Positions 7,870 to 17,422 of a stretch of 64,000 bases of DNA are shown one piece after another. Below the pieces are notes generated by a model. It worked only from the letters and a program-made list of their open reading frames with translations. It was not told the DNA's origin and ran no database searches. The stretch's first letter is position 1, and each line of letters starts with the position of its first letter. Position numbers and translations under genes: made by a program. The DNA comes from JAUYQR01 sp050632395 (lineage in GTDB: Bacteria; Pseudomonadota; Alphaproteobacteria; Rhodobacterales; Rhodobacteraceae). The stretch is taken from assembly GCF_050632395.1 (NCBI RefSeq), contig NZ_CP192600.1:2976001-3040000 (forward strand), written 5' to 3'.

Positions 7870-9015
7870 ATGACCGATGAAACCATCCTCGCCAACGCAA
7901 CGCTCGTCCTGCCGGGCGAAACCCTGCGCGGCCAGATCCGCATGGTAGACGGCAAGATCACCGACATCGCCCCCGGTTCCGCCATCCCCGCCGGCGCGAT
8001 CGACTGCGATGGCGATCTGGTGATGCCCGGACTGGTCGAACTCCATACCGACAACCTCGAACGCCACATCGAACCCCGCCCTAAGGTCAACTGGCCCCAC
8101 GCTGCCGCCATCATCGCGCATGACGCCGAACTCGCATCCGTCGGCATCACCACGGTGTTCGATGCCCTGCGCGTCGGGTCGGTCGTGTCGAACGCCAAGG
8201 CCAACTACGGCGAATATGCCCGCGCGCTTGCCGACGAAATCCTTGGCCTGCGCGACGAAGGCGCCCTCAAGATCAGCCACTACCTGCATCTGCGTGCCGA
8301 GATCTGCTCTGAAACCCTGATCGACGAGCTTGACAAGTTCGGCCCCGCCGACCGCATCGGCATCGTCAGCCTGATGGACCACACCCCCGGCGACCGGCAG
8401 TTCCGCGACCTGAAGCAGTTGCAGAAATACGTCATCGGCAAGCACGGCATCAGCCCCGCCGATTTCGAGGTGCACGTCGCCACGCAAAAGGCATTGAAGG
8501 CCGCCAACGGTGCCGCGCACGAAGCCGCCGCCGTTGCCGCCGCCCGCCGCTACGGCGCGGTGCTGGCCAGCCATGATGACACCGACCCCGGCCACGTCGC
8601 CCGCTCGGCCGAACACGGCGCGCACTTCGCCGAGTTTCCGACCACCGAAGACGCCGCCCGCGCCTGCGCAGCACACCGGATCAAAGTGATGATGGGCGCA
8701 CCGAACCTGATCCGGGGCGGCAGCCATTCCGGCAACGTCGCCGCCAAGACCCTTGCCGAGGCCGATCTTCTCGACATCGTCTCGTCCGATTACGTGCCGT
8801 CCTCGCTGCTTTCCGCAGCGCTGATGCTTGGCGATCTTTGGGGCGACACGGCGCGCGGCATTGCCACGGTAACCGCAGCCCCCGCCGCTGCAGCCGGCCT
8901 TGCCGATCGCGGCCACCTTGCGCCAGATGCGCGGGCCGATGTGATCCGCGTCACCCGCATCGGCACGGCCGGGGCGGTGCGCGGCGTCTGGGTGCAGGGC
9001 CGCCGGGTATCGTGA
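7870..9015 (+). CDS. phnM: Ribosyl phosphonate triphosphate diphosphatase PhnM
   Basis: A 381-residue amidohydrolase-superfamily enzyme that removes pyrophosphate from alpha-D-ribose 1-methylphosphonate 5-triphosphate, giving the PhnJ substrate. LVMPGLVELHTDNLERH carries the first metal-binding histidine, with further conserved segments SHDDTDPGHV and the C-terminal SSDYVPSSLL containing the metal-site aspartate. It is transcribed away from the DUF1045 gene from a promoter with a 16-bp palindrome and converges on the AbrB-type gene. Confidence 0.93.
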   Translation: MTDETILANATLVLPGETLRGQIRMVDGKITDIAPGSAIPAGAIDCDGDLVMPGLVELHTDNLERHIEPRPKVNWPHAAAIIAHDAELASVGITTVFDALRVGSVVSNAKANYGEYARALADEILGLRDEGALKISHYLHLRAEICSETLIDELDKFGPADRIGIVSLMDHTPGDRQFRDLKQLQKYVIGKHGISPADFEVHVATQKALKAANGAAHEAAAVAAARRYGAVLASHDDTDPGHVARSAEHGAHFAEFPTTEDAARACAAHRIKVMMGAPNLIRGGSHSGNVAAKTLAEADLLDIVSSDYVPSSLLSAALMLGDLWGDTARGIATVTAAPAAAAGLADRGHLAPDARADVIRVTRIGTAGAVRGVWVQGRRVS

Positions 9016-9045
9016 CCCGGTCCTGCAGGGCACGAAGCTTCGCTG

Positions 9046-10095
9046 TCAACCTCTCCCCGCCCTGCCGCCCCGCCCGATCATCACCCGAAACGCCATCGGC
9101 GCCAGCACGATCACGAACAAGATCCGCACCACATGGTGCAACGCCACGAACGCTACGTCCGCATGAATGGCAAGCGCAATAAGCCCCATCTCTGTCAGCC
9201 CCCCCGGCGCCATCGCCAGGAGCGCCTGATCGATCCGGCTGCCCGCAACGGCATGCATCGCCAGCCCGCCCACAAAGGCCAGACCCAGCGTCAGCACCGT
9301 GGCCCCGATGCTCAGCAGCGTCGCCGGAATCAGCGTTCGCGCGCTGATCCCCAGAAACCGACAGCCCAGAACGGTGCCAAGGATCACCTGCGCCGTATTT
9401 ACCAGCAACGTCGGCGGCACGCTTGCCGTGATCCCCGTCAGGTGCAGCACCGCCGACACCAGAAGCGGGCCAAGAAACGCCGGTGCGGGAAATCGCAACC
9501 AGCCCCCCAGCGCGCTGCCCACCACCGCCGACGCCAGCATCACCGCCGCGTCCAGCCACGACAGCGCCGCTTGGGTCATGGGCGCCGAGGCCCCCACATC
9601 ATGCCCCTGAACGATGCGAAACCAGAAGGCGATCACCGAAATGGTCACCACGATACGCAGGCTGTGGGCCAGAATGATCGGCGCGGGCTTGGCACCGTTC
9701 GCCTCGCCGATCTCGATCATCTCGGTCAACCCACCAGGCATCCCGGCGAAATAGGCGGTCACCCAATCGAACTTGCCGACGAACCGATAGAACGGCACCA
9801 CCACCAGTGCGACGGCCACGACATAGACCATCAGTATCGCCACCGTCGCACCCCAGGCACTGGCCTGTTGCAGCACATCCGGCGTGAACCGTGATCCCAG
9901 AAGAACGCCGATCACCGCAACCACCGCCGGCCTGATCCGCGCCGGTGCTATCACCGGCGCATTGGCCACCGACGCGGTCATCGTCGCAAACAGCGCCCCC
10001 AGCATCCACGGCAGCGGCAAACCCAGCAGAAAAAAGCCAAACCCTCCGGCCGCCCCGAGGATCAGGGCCAGAGCGATACGGGGTAGGCTGTCCAT
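9046..10095 (-). CDS. AbrB-type integral membrane protein
   Basis: A 349-residue polytopic protein of the Gram-negative AbrB/Abg duplication family (often annotated as an ammonia monooxygenase-like protein). Two homologous halves are visible, each with a hydrophobic block and the motif GMPGGLTEM or MAPGGLTEMG, at about residues 120 and 295. Around nine or ten membrane segments are predicted by eye. The biological role of the family is not established. It shares direction with the GlxA-type regulator upstream, with a 138-base gap that probably holds its own promoter. Confidence 0.8.
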   Translation of the reverse strand: MDSLPRIALALILGAAGGFGFFLLGLPLPWMLGALFATMTASVANAPVIAPARIRPAVVAVIGVLLGSRFTPDVLQQASAWGATVAILMVYVVAVALVVVPFYRFVGKFDWVTAYFAGMPGGLTEMIEIGEANGAKPAPIILAHSLRIVVTISVIAFWFRIVQGHDVGASAPMTQAALSWLDAAVMLASAVVGSALGGWLRFPAPAFLGPLLVSAVLHLTGITASVPPTLLVNTAQVILGTVLGCRFLGISARTLIPATLLSIGATVLTLGLAFVGGLAMHAVAGSRIDQALLAMAPGGLTEMGLIALAIHADVAFVALHHVVRILFVIVLAPMAFRVMIGRGGRAGRG

Positions 10096-10233
10096 TCAGG
10101 GCTGTCCGAAACTGCGGGCCAGCGCCACCCAAACTCACCGTCGAGTCTGGGGGCGCCGATCCCACGATAGTTTTCAATCAGCGCGGCAATGTCCAGACCT
10201 GCAGTGCCGGAATGACGGTGCTGCCACTGGGCC

Positions 10234-11253
10234 TCAGCGGAACCGCGTCGGGCATTGCCCAAAGCAGCGGCGGAACGATTTCGTGAAACTCCCGCGCGAG
10301 TTGAAGCCCGTCGCAATCGCCACATCAAGGACCGACATGCCGGTTTCCGCCAGAAGATCCCGCGCCTGTTCCAGTCGCAGGCCAAGGTAGAAGCTTTTCG
10401 GCGTTTGTCCTGTGACTGCCTTGAAGGTGCGCTCCAGATGCCGGGTCGTCTTGCCGAAGACGCGGGCCAATGCTTCCTGCTCCAGCGGCGTCGCGATGTT
10501 GACCTGCATCGCGGCAATCACCCGCGCGATATCGGGATTGCGCACGCGCATCGGGGCGGTAAAAACCGATTTCTGGGTCGTCACCGCCTCGCGGCGGCGG
10601 GAATGGAGACACATTTCGGCAACCGCATCGGCCAGCTTTGGCCCGTGATCCTCGGCGATCAGGGCCAGCATCATGTCCACCCCGGCTTCGCCCCCGGCAC
10701 AGGAAAAATGCCGCCGCCCCATGACGTAGATCTGCTGCAGCGGCTCCATGTCGAACAATTCGCGGAACGCCGCCTGATTTTCCCAATGCACGGTGGTGGC
10801 ATCGCCGTCCAGCAGCCCCGCGCGCGCCAGCGTATAGGCCCCGGTGCAAACCGCCCCCAGCACGCCGCCTCGCCGCGCATGATCCCGCAACCACGCCAGC
10901 GCCTTGCGGTCTGCGGCCTGCGTCGCATCGGTGCCAGAGCACACTATCACAGTCGTATCCCGGCCGACCGGAACCAGCCCCTGATCCGCCTCGATCCTTA
11001 TCCCGGCAGAGCTTTCGGCCGGCAGCCCGTCCAGACTGACGACGCGCCAGTGGTAAAGTGGGCGCTGGGTCAACTGGTTCGCGATCCGCAGCGGATCGAC
11101 CGCCGAACTGAACGCAAGCAGCGTGAACCGCGGCAAGGTCAGGAACGCAAACTCCCGTGTCCGCACCGGGCCTGTCAGCGCGACATGCGCCACGCCGCGC
11201 GGAATGATCGCGCTGGTGGCGGCAAAGCTGTCGCGAGCGGGCTGATGGGTCAT
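10234..11253 (-). CDS. GlxA-family (DJ-1/PfpI plus AraC) transcriptional regulator
   Basis: A 339-residue regulator. Residues 25-195 form a class I amidotransferase-like (DJ-1/PfpI) domain with VCSGTDATQ and GAVCTGAYTLARAGLLDG segments, used as a sensor. The C-terminal 100 residues form an AraC double helix-turn-helix ending SRGSFTKSFRRCFGQCPTRFR. GlxA-type regulators often control uptake and breakdown of amines such as betaine, carnitine or arginine. The ATG at 11253 overlaps the stop of a 40-codon ORF (ATGA), so it appears to be translated as the last member of the polyamine-type ABC operon. Confidence 0.88.
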   Translation of the reverse strand: MTHQPARDSFAATSAIIPRGVAHVALTGPVRTREFAFLTLPRFTLLAFSSAVDPLRIANQLTQRPLYHWRVVSLDGLPAESSAGIRIEADQGLVPVGRDTTVIVCSGTDATQAADRKALAWLRDHARRGGVLGAVCTGAYTLARAGLLDGDATTVHWENQAAFRELFDMEPLQQIYVMGRRHFSCAGGEAGVDMMLALIAEDHGPKLADAVAEMCLHSRRREAVTTQKSVFTAPMRVRNPDIARVIAAMQVNIATPLEQEALARVFGKTTRHLERTFKAVTGQTPKSFYLGLRLEQARDLLAETGMSVLDVAIATGFNSRGSFTKSFRRCFGQCPTRFR

Positions 11254-11372
11254 GGCCGTATAACCTGAAGGCGCGCCAGAACCCTTCGCACCATCGCGCG
11301 CACCCGGCGCAATGGCAGTCCGTCGATCTGCCGCTGGCTCATTCCGCCGGCGCTGATGAAGATGTGGCTCAT
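11250..11372 (-). CDS. 40-residue ORF with strong ribosome binding site, coupled to the GlxA-type regulator
   Basis: ATG at 11372 is preceded by AACGGAGGCGGA, a near-consensus ribosome binding site with GGAGG about eight bases upstream. The frame encodes 40 residues starting MSHIFISAGGMSQ and ending LARLQVIRP, rich in arginine in its second half. Its TGA overlaps the regulator ATG, and the ABC ATPase stop lies 30 bases upstream. I know no family with this sequence. It could be a leader peptide that couples or tunes regulator translation, or a short functional protein. It has the best start signal in its neighbourhood. Confidence 0.55.
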   Translation of the reverse strand: MSHIFISAGGMSQRQIDGLPLRRVRAMVRRVLARLQVIRP

Positions 11373-11402
11373 CCGTTCCGCCTCCGTTTCTCGGGCTGTC
11401 GC

Positions 11403-12494
11403 TCAGGCTTCGGCAACAATGTGGCCATCCTTCGGCTCCCACCAGGCAAACAGATCCTGACCGATACCAAGCGGCAGATCAGCCAATTCGTCATGCCCCT
11501 TCTGGACCCGGATTTCCTGCCCTTGCGGCGTCTCCAGATAGACCGTTGCGGTTGCGCCGACGAATTCTTCGCCCACCACCCGAACCGGCACCACGTTCAC
11601 CGATCGTAGAGGCGGGGTCACGCTCAGGTGTGTCTTGGTGTCCAGCACTGTCACCGTGGCCGTCGTGCCATGTGCAGGCATCGCCCCGTCGCCCCCCAGT
11701 TTCAGCGCACCAGCGGGCGTCTCAATTTCCAGCCCGCCCGCCGTTCCGTTTCGCACCTTTCCGCTGAAAAGGTTCGACGACCCCAGAAAATCCGCGACAA
11801 AGCGCGTGCGTGGCGAGCGGTAGATTTCCTGCGGCGTGCCGATCTGCTCGATCACGCCACGGCTCATGATCACCACGCGGTCGGCCATGGAGAACGCCTC
11901 GGACTGGCTGTGCGTCACATAGACGAAGGTGATGCCCGTCTCGCGCTGAAGCGTTTTCAGCACCGACTGCATCCGCACCTTCAGCGCCGCATCCAGTGCC
12001 GACAGGGGCTCGTCCAACAGCAGAATCTCGGGCTCCACCACCAGCGACCGGGCCAGCGCCACGCGCTGCCGCTGGCCCCCCGAAAGCTGGGCTATGTTGC
12101 GGTCGGCAAACTCGGTGATCTGCATCCGGTCCAGCCACTGTTCAGCCCGACGCCGCCGTTCGGCCTTACCGATACCCCGCATCTTCAGCGCAAATTCCAC
12201 ATTCTCCCTCACGTTCAGGAACGGGAAAAGCGCCAGACTCTGCCACACCATCGGCGTGTCGCGGCTCCAGGTCGGCAGGTCGTTGATCGGCTTGCCAGAC
12301 AGCCGGATGACGCCCTCGCTGGGTGCCTCCAACCCCGCAAGCATCCGCAGCGTCGTGGTCTTGCCGCAGCCCGACGACCCCATGATCGCCAGGAACTCGC
12401 CCTTGCGGATCTCGAAATCCATCTTCTGCACGGCCACGAAAGAGCCGAACCGCTTCACCACACCTTCGAACGAAACCAGCGTGTCGCGTTGCAT
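11403..12494 (-). CDS. Polyamine-type ABC transporter ATP-binding protein (PotA/PotG-like)
   Basis: A 363-residue ATPase. Walker A GSSGCGKTTT is near residue 40, the signature LSGGQRQRVALARSL near 140, and Walker B ILLLDEPLSALD near 160. The last 110 residues form a TOBE domain, typical of PotA and PotG. It energises import by the two permeases encoded upstream. The gap to the upstream permease is three bases. The flanking creatinine-degradation genes make creatinine, creatine or a related guanidino compound a possible substrate, but the sequence itself does not define it. Confidence 0.88.
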   Translation of the reverse strand: MQRDTLVSFEGVVKRFGSFVAVQKMDFEIRKGEFLAIMGSSGCGKTTTLRMLAGLEAPSEGVIRLSGKPINDLPTWSRDTPMVWQSLALFPFLNVRENVEFALKMRGIGKAERRRRAEQWLDRMQITEFADRNIAQLSGGQRQRVALARSLVVEPEILLLDEPLSALDAALKVRMQSVLKTLQRETGITFVYVTHSQSEAFSMADRVVIMSRGVIEQIGTPQEIYRSPRTRFVADFLGSSNLFSGKVRNGTAGGLEIETPAGALKLGGDGAMPAHGTTATVTVLDTKTHLSVTPPLRSVNVVPVRVVGEEFVGATATVYLETPQGQEIRVQKGHDELADLPLGIGQDLFAWWEPKDGHIVAEA

Positions 12495-12497
12495 GCT

Positions 12498-13337
12498 TTA
12501 CTCCTTGTCATCCGCAAGCGCGCGGTCGTTGGCACCCTTGCCCGACAGCAACAGCTGCGCCAGGATAACAAGGGTCATGGATAGGACGAAGACGAAGGTG
12601 CCGATCGCGTTGATCCGCGGGCTGACCTGCCCTTGCAGGAAGCCAAGCACCTTGACCGGCAGGGTTTCGTTCAGGCCCGACACGAACCAGGCCACGGCGA
12701 ACTCGTCGAAAGATACGGCCATCGTGATGAACAATGCGCCAAAGATCGCTGGCTTGGTGAACGGCACGATCACATGCCGCATCGTTTTCCATTCAGACGC
12801 GCCAAGATTCCACGCCGCAGGCTCCAGCGCCGGATCCATCTGGCTGAGCCGCAGCCGGATGATCGCCATAGCAAAGGGTGCGCAGACCACCACGTGGGCG
12901 ATGATGACTGACAGCGCGTTGCCCGACAGGTTGATCCGGCTCAGATAGGCCAGCATCGCAAGGCCCAGGATGATCACCGGAATCGTCGGCGGCAACAGCG
13001 CCAGCGCGAGATACACCTGCTTGCCCATGAACTTGTAGCGGTAGTCGGTATAGGCCGCCCCGAACCCCAAAAGGGTCGAGATCAAGCCCACGATCACACC
13101 GACGACAAGCGTGTTCTGCAACCCTTGCCAGACCAGCGGGTCCGACGCGACAGCCTCATACCACTCCAACGAAAAGCTGCCGAGCGGGATTGAGGGAAAG
13201 CGGTCCGAATTGAACGAAAACACGAAGCTTGCCGCGATTGGCGCAAAGACGAACAGGTAGGCGAGAAGGATATAACCCCTGAGCGCCCAATCGACGCCCC
13301 GGTTGCGGTTGATGCTTTCGGCTCCGGACCCGCTCAT
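12498..13337 (-). CDS. Polyamine-type ABC transporter permease (PotC/PotI-like)
   Basis: A 279-residue inner-membrane permease with about six hydrophobic helices. The conserved cytoplasmic EAA loop reads EPAAWNLGASEWKTMRHVIVPF, where the EAA-G pattern contacts the ATPase. The ATG at 13337 overlaps the stop of the first permease by four bases; an upstream in-frame start lies inside that gene. Its pairing with a second, different permease, a TOBE-type ATPase and a spermidine-type binding protein defines a PotFGHI-like importer. Confidence 0.87.
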   Translation of the reverse strand: MSGSGAESINRNRGVDWALRGYILLAYLFVFAPIAASFVFSFNSDRFPSIPLGSFSLEWYEAVASDPLVWQGLQNTLVVGVIVGLISTLLGFGAAYTDYRYKFMGKQVYLALALLPPTIPVIILGLAMLAYLSRINLSGNALSVIIAHVVVCAPFAMAIIRLRLSQMDPALEPAAWNLGASEWKTMRHVIVPFTKPAIFGALFITMAVSFDEFAVAWFVSGLNETLPVKVLGFLQGQVSPRINAIGTFVFVLSMTLVILAQLLLSGKGANDRALADDKE

Positions 13338-14179
13338 TTCGACTTCCCCTTGTAGGCGAACTGCACCGCGGCAAAGGCTACCACCATCAAGGTACCGATC
13401 ATCGTCAGCGCGATCACCGCGGCACGCGGCCACTGTTGGCCGGACTTGGTGGTGTCGGTGATCAGGATGGACAGCGTCGTCGGATCGCCGCCGCCAAGGT
13501 AGATCGGGCTGACGAAATCACCGAATGACAGGATGAAGGCGAACAGCGCGGCGATCACCAGCCCGACACGCGCCGACGGGATCACCACTTCGAACACAGT
13601 ACGCATCCTCCCGCAGCGCATGTTGTGCGCCGCCTCGATCAGGTTGCGGTCGATGAACACCAGGCTGAACAGCTGCAACAGCACGACTAGGGGAAAGCTG
13701 AGCGTCAGGTAGCCGATCATCGTGGCGCCGACCGTGTTCAGCAGGGGATATGGGCCAAGCCCGATCCACCCCAGAATGACGTTGATGATGCCGTTGTCCG
13801 ACAGGAAGACGTGCCATGAATAGACCCGCACCAGATAGCTGGTGAAAAACGGGATCACCATCAGGAACACCGCCCAGCGGCGCGCGGTATCCGACAATTT
13901 GAATGCTATGGCGTAAGCGCAGGGAAACGCCAGAACCGAGGTCAGCGCCGCCGCAGCCGCCGCCAGCGCAAAGGTCGCGCCATAAGCCTGCCAGAACACC
14001 GCGCGACCATACATCGTGGTCCAGTTCACCGTGTCGAAATCCGGCGACATCACAAAGTTCTTCACCGTCCAAAAGCTGAGCGCGACAAGGAACAGCAGCG
14101 GAAAGACAAAGAACAGCAACTGCCAGATCAGCAGCGGCAACGAGAATGTCAGGCCATAAAGGGAAACCGGGCGTCGCAT
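13334..14179 (-). CDS. Polyamine-type ABC transporter permease (PotB/PotH-like)
   Basis: A 281-residue permease with around six membrane helices, starting MRRPVSLYGLTFSLPLLIW. The EAA loop is IEAAHNMRCGRMRTVFEVVIPSA. The C-terminal FVSPIYLGGGDPTTLS segment is typical of PotB/PotH proteins. It follows the binding-protein gene after 119 bases that contain a strong hairpin, and overlaps the next permease by four bases. The function is the first membrane half of the importer. Confidence 0.87.
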   Translation of the reverse strand: MRRPVSLYGLTFSLPLLIWQLLFFVFPLLFLVALSFWTVKNFVMSPDFDTVNWTTMYGRAVFWQAYGATFALAAAAAALTSVLAFPCAYAIAFKLSDTARRWAVFLMVIPFFTSYLVRVYSWHVFLSDNGIINVILGWIGLGPYPLLNTVGATMIGYLTLSFPLVVLLQLFSLVFIDRNLIEAAHNMRCGRMRTVFEVVIPSARVGLVIAALFAFILSFGDFVSPIYLGGGDPTTLSILITDTTKSGQQWPRAAVIALTMIGTLMVVAFAAVQFAYKGKSK

Positions 14180-14266
14180 GGGCGGCTGCAGTCCTTATCG
14201 GGGAAGTCAGGCCTTCTTTGGCAACAAAGGCAGGCTTGGTATCGTGCCGGCCCGCCAGCAAATCAA

Positions 14267-14290
14267 GGGCGGGCCAGTAACGGCCCGCCC
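14267..14290. terminator. Hairpin between the binding-protein and permease genes
   Basis: GGGCGGGCC and GGCCCGCCC form a perfect nine-base-pair stem around a six-base loop, eight bases after the binding-protein stop. On the minus strand no real T-run follows, so full termination is unlikely. Such hairpins often protect the upstream binding-protein message or cause partial termination, raising binding protein over permease. Confidence 0.55.
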
Positions 14291-14298
14291 TGTGCGCC

Positions 14299-15420
14299 TC
14301 AGGCGCCCTTGTATTCCGACCAGAAGTCGTTCCAGGTTTCCAGATCCTGCTGGATCGGCCACTGGCGGTACTGGATACGGCCGGCGCGGATCATGTCCAT
14401 CGCGTTGCCCACATCCTTGGTCATGCCCTGACGCTTGGCCTCGTCGGGGTTTTCCGCCTGCAGCACTTCCCAACCCTTCTGGTTCGGGATCAGTGCCGGA
14501 TAGGCTGCCATCTGGGCCGATTTCGCCTGACCCTTGGCCGAGGTGATGTACTGGATCCACTTCTTCGCGAGATCAGCCTTGGCAGAACCCTTGCCGATCG
14601 AGAAACACTCCGACCACTGCAGCCCGCCCTCTTCGGGAATGACCGATTTCACCTTGGCGCCGTTCTTTTCCAGAACCCCGGTGATCCAGTCGCCGATGCC
14701 ACAGAACGCCAGCATCTGCCCGTCGTTCAGCGACGAGAAGGTGCCGCCGTAATCGAAGAACCCGCCGACTTGCGGGCGCAGCGACATGGTCTTTTCCTGC
14801 ACCGCAGCCCAAGCCGCCTCGTCTATGTCATAAGGCGAGGCGTTGCCAGTCAGCAGGCTCATTTGCCCAAGGTTCGGCAGGTGCCAGTCGAAATGGCCGA
14901 CCTTGCCGGTCAGGCGCGGGTCCCAGAACGCGTTGTAGGTGGACGCTTCCTTTTCGGTCAGCGCATCGGTGTTGTAGGCCACACCCAGAAAACCAAAGCG
15001 CGTGACCAGAGAGAACAGCTTGCCGTCCGCCCAGTTTCCGGGGAATTGCTGAAACTCGGGGAAGTAGTCGCCGATGGCGTAATCGTTCGGGTCCAGTTCT
15101 TCGACATAGCCAGCCGCGTTCAGCGCCTGCACATATTCGGCGTCCGACAGGATGATGTCAAAGGTGCCGGGCGGCGATTGCGAAATCAGGCCCAGCATGT
15201 TGTCGCCGCCAGTATAGTACTTCGGCACGAACTTGACGTTGTTCTCGGCTTCGAACTCAGCAACCATGTCCGGCTCGGCATGGCCATACCAGGCCAGCAT
15301 GGTCAATTCGGTCGGCGCTGCAAAGGCGCGGCGCGACAACATCGGGGTCGCAAGAACCGCTGCCCCCGTGGCAAGCAGCGAGCGGCGCGTCAGGCCGTAC
15401 GATGTGATCTCGGTCTTCAT
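14299..15420 (-). CDS. Polyamine-type periplasmic substrate-binding protein (PotD/PotF-like)
   Basis: A 373-residue binding protein starting MKTEITSYGLTRRSLLATG; the longer in-frame extension upstream is not protein-like. The twin arginine followed by a hydrophobic stretch and AFA suggests Tat export, with cleavage near residue 36. The mature part begins ELTMLAWYGHAEPDMVAEFE, the usual start of spermidine/putrescine-type binding proteins. It is the first gene of the minus-strand ABC operon; a candidate LysR box lies 73-91 bases upstream. Polyamine binding is a family label only; the creatinase neighbourhood suggests a guanidino ligand. Confidence 0.86.
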   Translation of the reverse strand: MKTEITSYGLTRRSLLATGAAVLATPMLSRRAFAAPTELTMLAWYGHAEPDMVAEFEAENNVKFVPKYYTGGDNMLGLISQSPPGTFDIILSDAEYVQALNAAGYVEELDPNDYAIGDYFPEFQQFPGNWADGKLFSLVTRFGFLGVAYNTDALTEKEASTYNAFWDPRLTGKVGHFDWHLPNLGQMSLLTGNASPYDIDEAAWAAVQEKTMSLRPQVGGFFDYGGTFSSLNDGQMLAFCGIGDWITGVLEKNGAKVKSVIPEEGGLQWSECFSIGKGSAKADLAKKWIQYITSAKGQAKSAQMAAYPALIPNQKGWEVLQAENPDEAKRQGMTKDVGNAMDMIRAGRIQYRQWPIQQDLETWNDFWSEYKGA

Positions 15421-15492
15421 GTCCCTGTTACCCGTCCTGTTGTGGATGTGTTCTATTGACGCAACGTTAGGAGAAAGGGAGGGACAGACAAA

Positions 15493-15511
15493 ATCCGTTA
15501 TTGAAATGGAT
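15493..15511. promoter_or_regulatory. Candidate LysR box upstream of the ABC operon
   Basis: ATCC and GGAT enclose exactly 11 bases, giving the T-N11-A type interrupted dyad recognised by LysR regulators. It lies between the LysR gene end and the binding-protein start, in the position expected for an activator site. A second partial GTTAT repeat is nearby. No binding is shown by the sequence. Confidence 0.35.
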
Positions 15512-15544
15512 TGATAAGCACCCGTTATGGTGCCTGCGTTTTGA

Positions 15545-16438
<894 letters not shown>

Positions 16439-16442
16439 GCAT

Positions 16443-16473
16443 TTGCCTTGGCAATGGAAGGATTGCGACAATC
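16443..16473. promoter_or_regulatory. Two dyads in the LysR-creatininase divergent promoter
   Basis: TTGCCTTGGCAA (16443-16454, two 5-base arms) and GATTGCGACAATC (16461-16473, five-base arms around CGA) lie in the 102-base divergent gap. The first is just upstream of the LysR start, consistent with autoregulation; the second is closer to the creatininase promoter. The assignment to LysR is inferred from position. Confidence 0.35.
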
Positions 16474-16540
16474 TATTTTCCTTATGCATCCACCGCAACT
16501 TACATTTCAGGCCAGCTCCTCGAATTGCAGGCCTCGCCAG

Positions 16541-17314
16541 ATGAAACACGCCACCGCCTTCGCCTCGGAACTGACATGGCCCGATTACGACGCCGCCGTC
16601 AGCAAGGGAAAAACCCCGATCCTCATTCCCATCGGGTCGATGGAACAGCACGGCCACCACATGCCGCTGCATGTCGACGTGCTTCTGCCCACCGAATTCG
16701 CCCGCCGCGTCGCGTCCGAGATCGGCGGCCTCGTCGCACCGCCCTTCACCTACGGCTACAAGTCGCACCAGAAATCGGGCGGCGGCAACCACATGCCGGG
16801 CACCACCAGCCTTGACGGCGCAACCCTCGTTGCGGCGCTCAAGGACGTGGTCAAGGAATTTGCCCGCCACGGCGTCCGCCGGATCTGCCTCGTGAACGGC
16901 CACTTCGAAAACTCGTGGTTCATCGTCGAAGCGATCGACCTCGCGCTTCGCGAACTGCGCTGGGACGGGATCACCGACCTCAAGGTTGTCGTGCTGTCCT
17001 ACTGGGATTTCGTGCACAAAGAGGCCATCGCCAAGCTTTATCCCGACGGTTTCCCCGGCTGGGATGTGGAGCACGGCGGGGTACTGGAAACCTCGCTGAT
17101 GCTTGCCCTGCACCCCGAGCTCGTTCACCTCGACCGCGCCGTCCACCACCCGCCGGCAACCTTCCCGCCCTATGACGTCTACCCGGTAAAGCGCGATTGG
17201 ACCCCCTGCTCCGGCACCCTGTCCTCGCCCAAGGAGGCGTCGGTCGAAAAGGGCCACATCCTCCTTGAGGTCTGCACCCAAGGCATCATCGACGCCTTGC
17301 GCGCCGAATTCTGA
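16541..17314 (+). CDS. Creatininase (creatinine amidohydrolase)
   Basis: A 257-residue enzyme that interconverts creatinine and creatine. Glu35, His37, Asp46, His121 and Glu123 match, with a one-residue offset, the five metal ligands of Pseudomonas putida creatininase. Long identical-looking stretches such as KSGGGNHMPGTTSLDGATL and VVVLSYWDFV leave little doubt about the specificity, better than a generic creatininase-family label. The start MKHATAFASELTW is used; a far upstream in-frame start is antisense to the LysR gene. It converges on the creatinase gene, with a terminator between them. Confidence 0.93.
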   Translation: MKHATAFASELTWPDYDAAVSKGKTPILIPIGSMEQHGHHMPLHVDVLLPTEFARRVASEIGGLVAPPFTYGYKSHQKSGGGNHMPGTTSLDGATLVAALKDVVKEFARHGVRRICLVNGHFENSWFIVEAIDLALRELRWDGITDLKVVVLSYWDFVHKEAIAKLYPDGFPGWDVEHGGVLETSLMLALHPELVHLDRAVHHPPATFPPYDVYPVKRDWTPCSGTLSSPKEASVEKGHILLEVCTQGIIDALRAEF

Positions 17315-17338
17315 CCCCCGTCTTGCTCCCCTGAACCT

Positions 17339-17364
17339 GGCCCCCTTTCCGGGGGCCTTTTTCT
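17339..17364 (+). terminator. Rho-independent terminator after creatininase
   Basis: GGCCCCC and GGGGGCC form a seven-base-pair GC stem with loop TTTCC, followed directly by TTTTTCTT. This is the clearest intrinsic terminator in the window. It lies 25 bases after the creatininase stop and 58 bases from the convergent creatinase stop. Confidence 0.85.
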
Positions 17365-17422
17365 TGGCGACACACATGGAAAAGGCCCTGAACCTCAGGG
17401 CATTTGTCACAGTCCAGCGCCG

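Noticed and set aside
16439..17410. Long minus-strand extension of the LysR reading frame (621 codons in total)
   Set aside because: The upstream part is antisense to the creatininase gene, which has all its catalytic residues. The LysR sequence begins normally at 16438.
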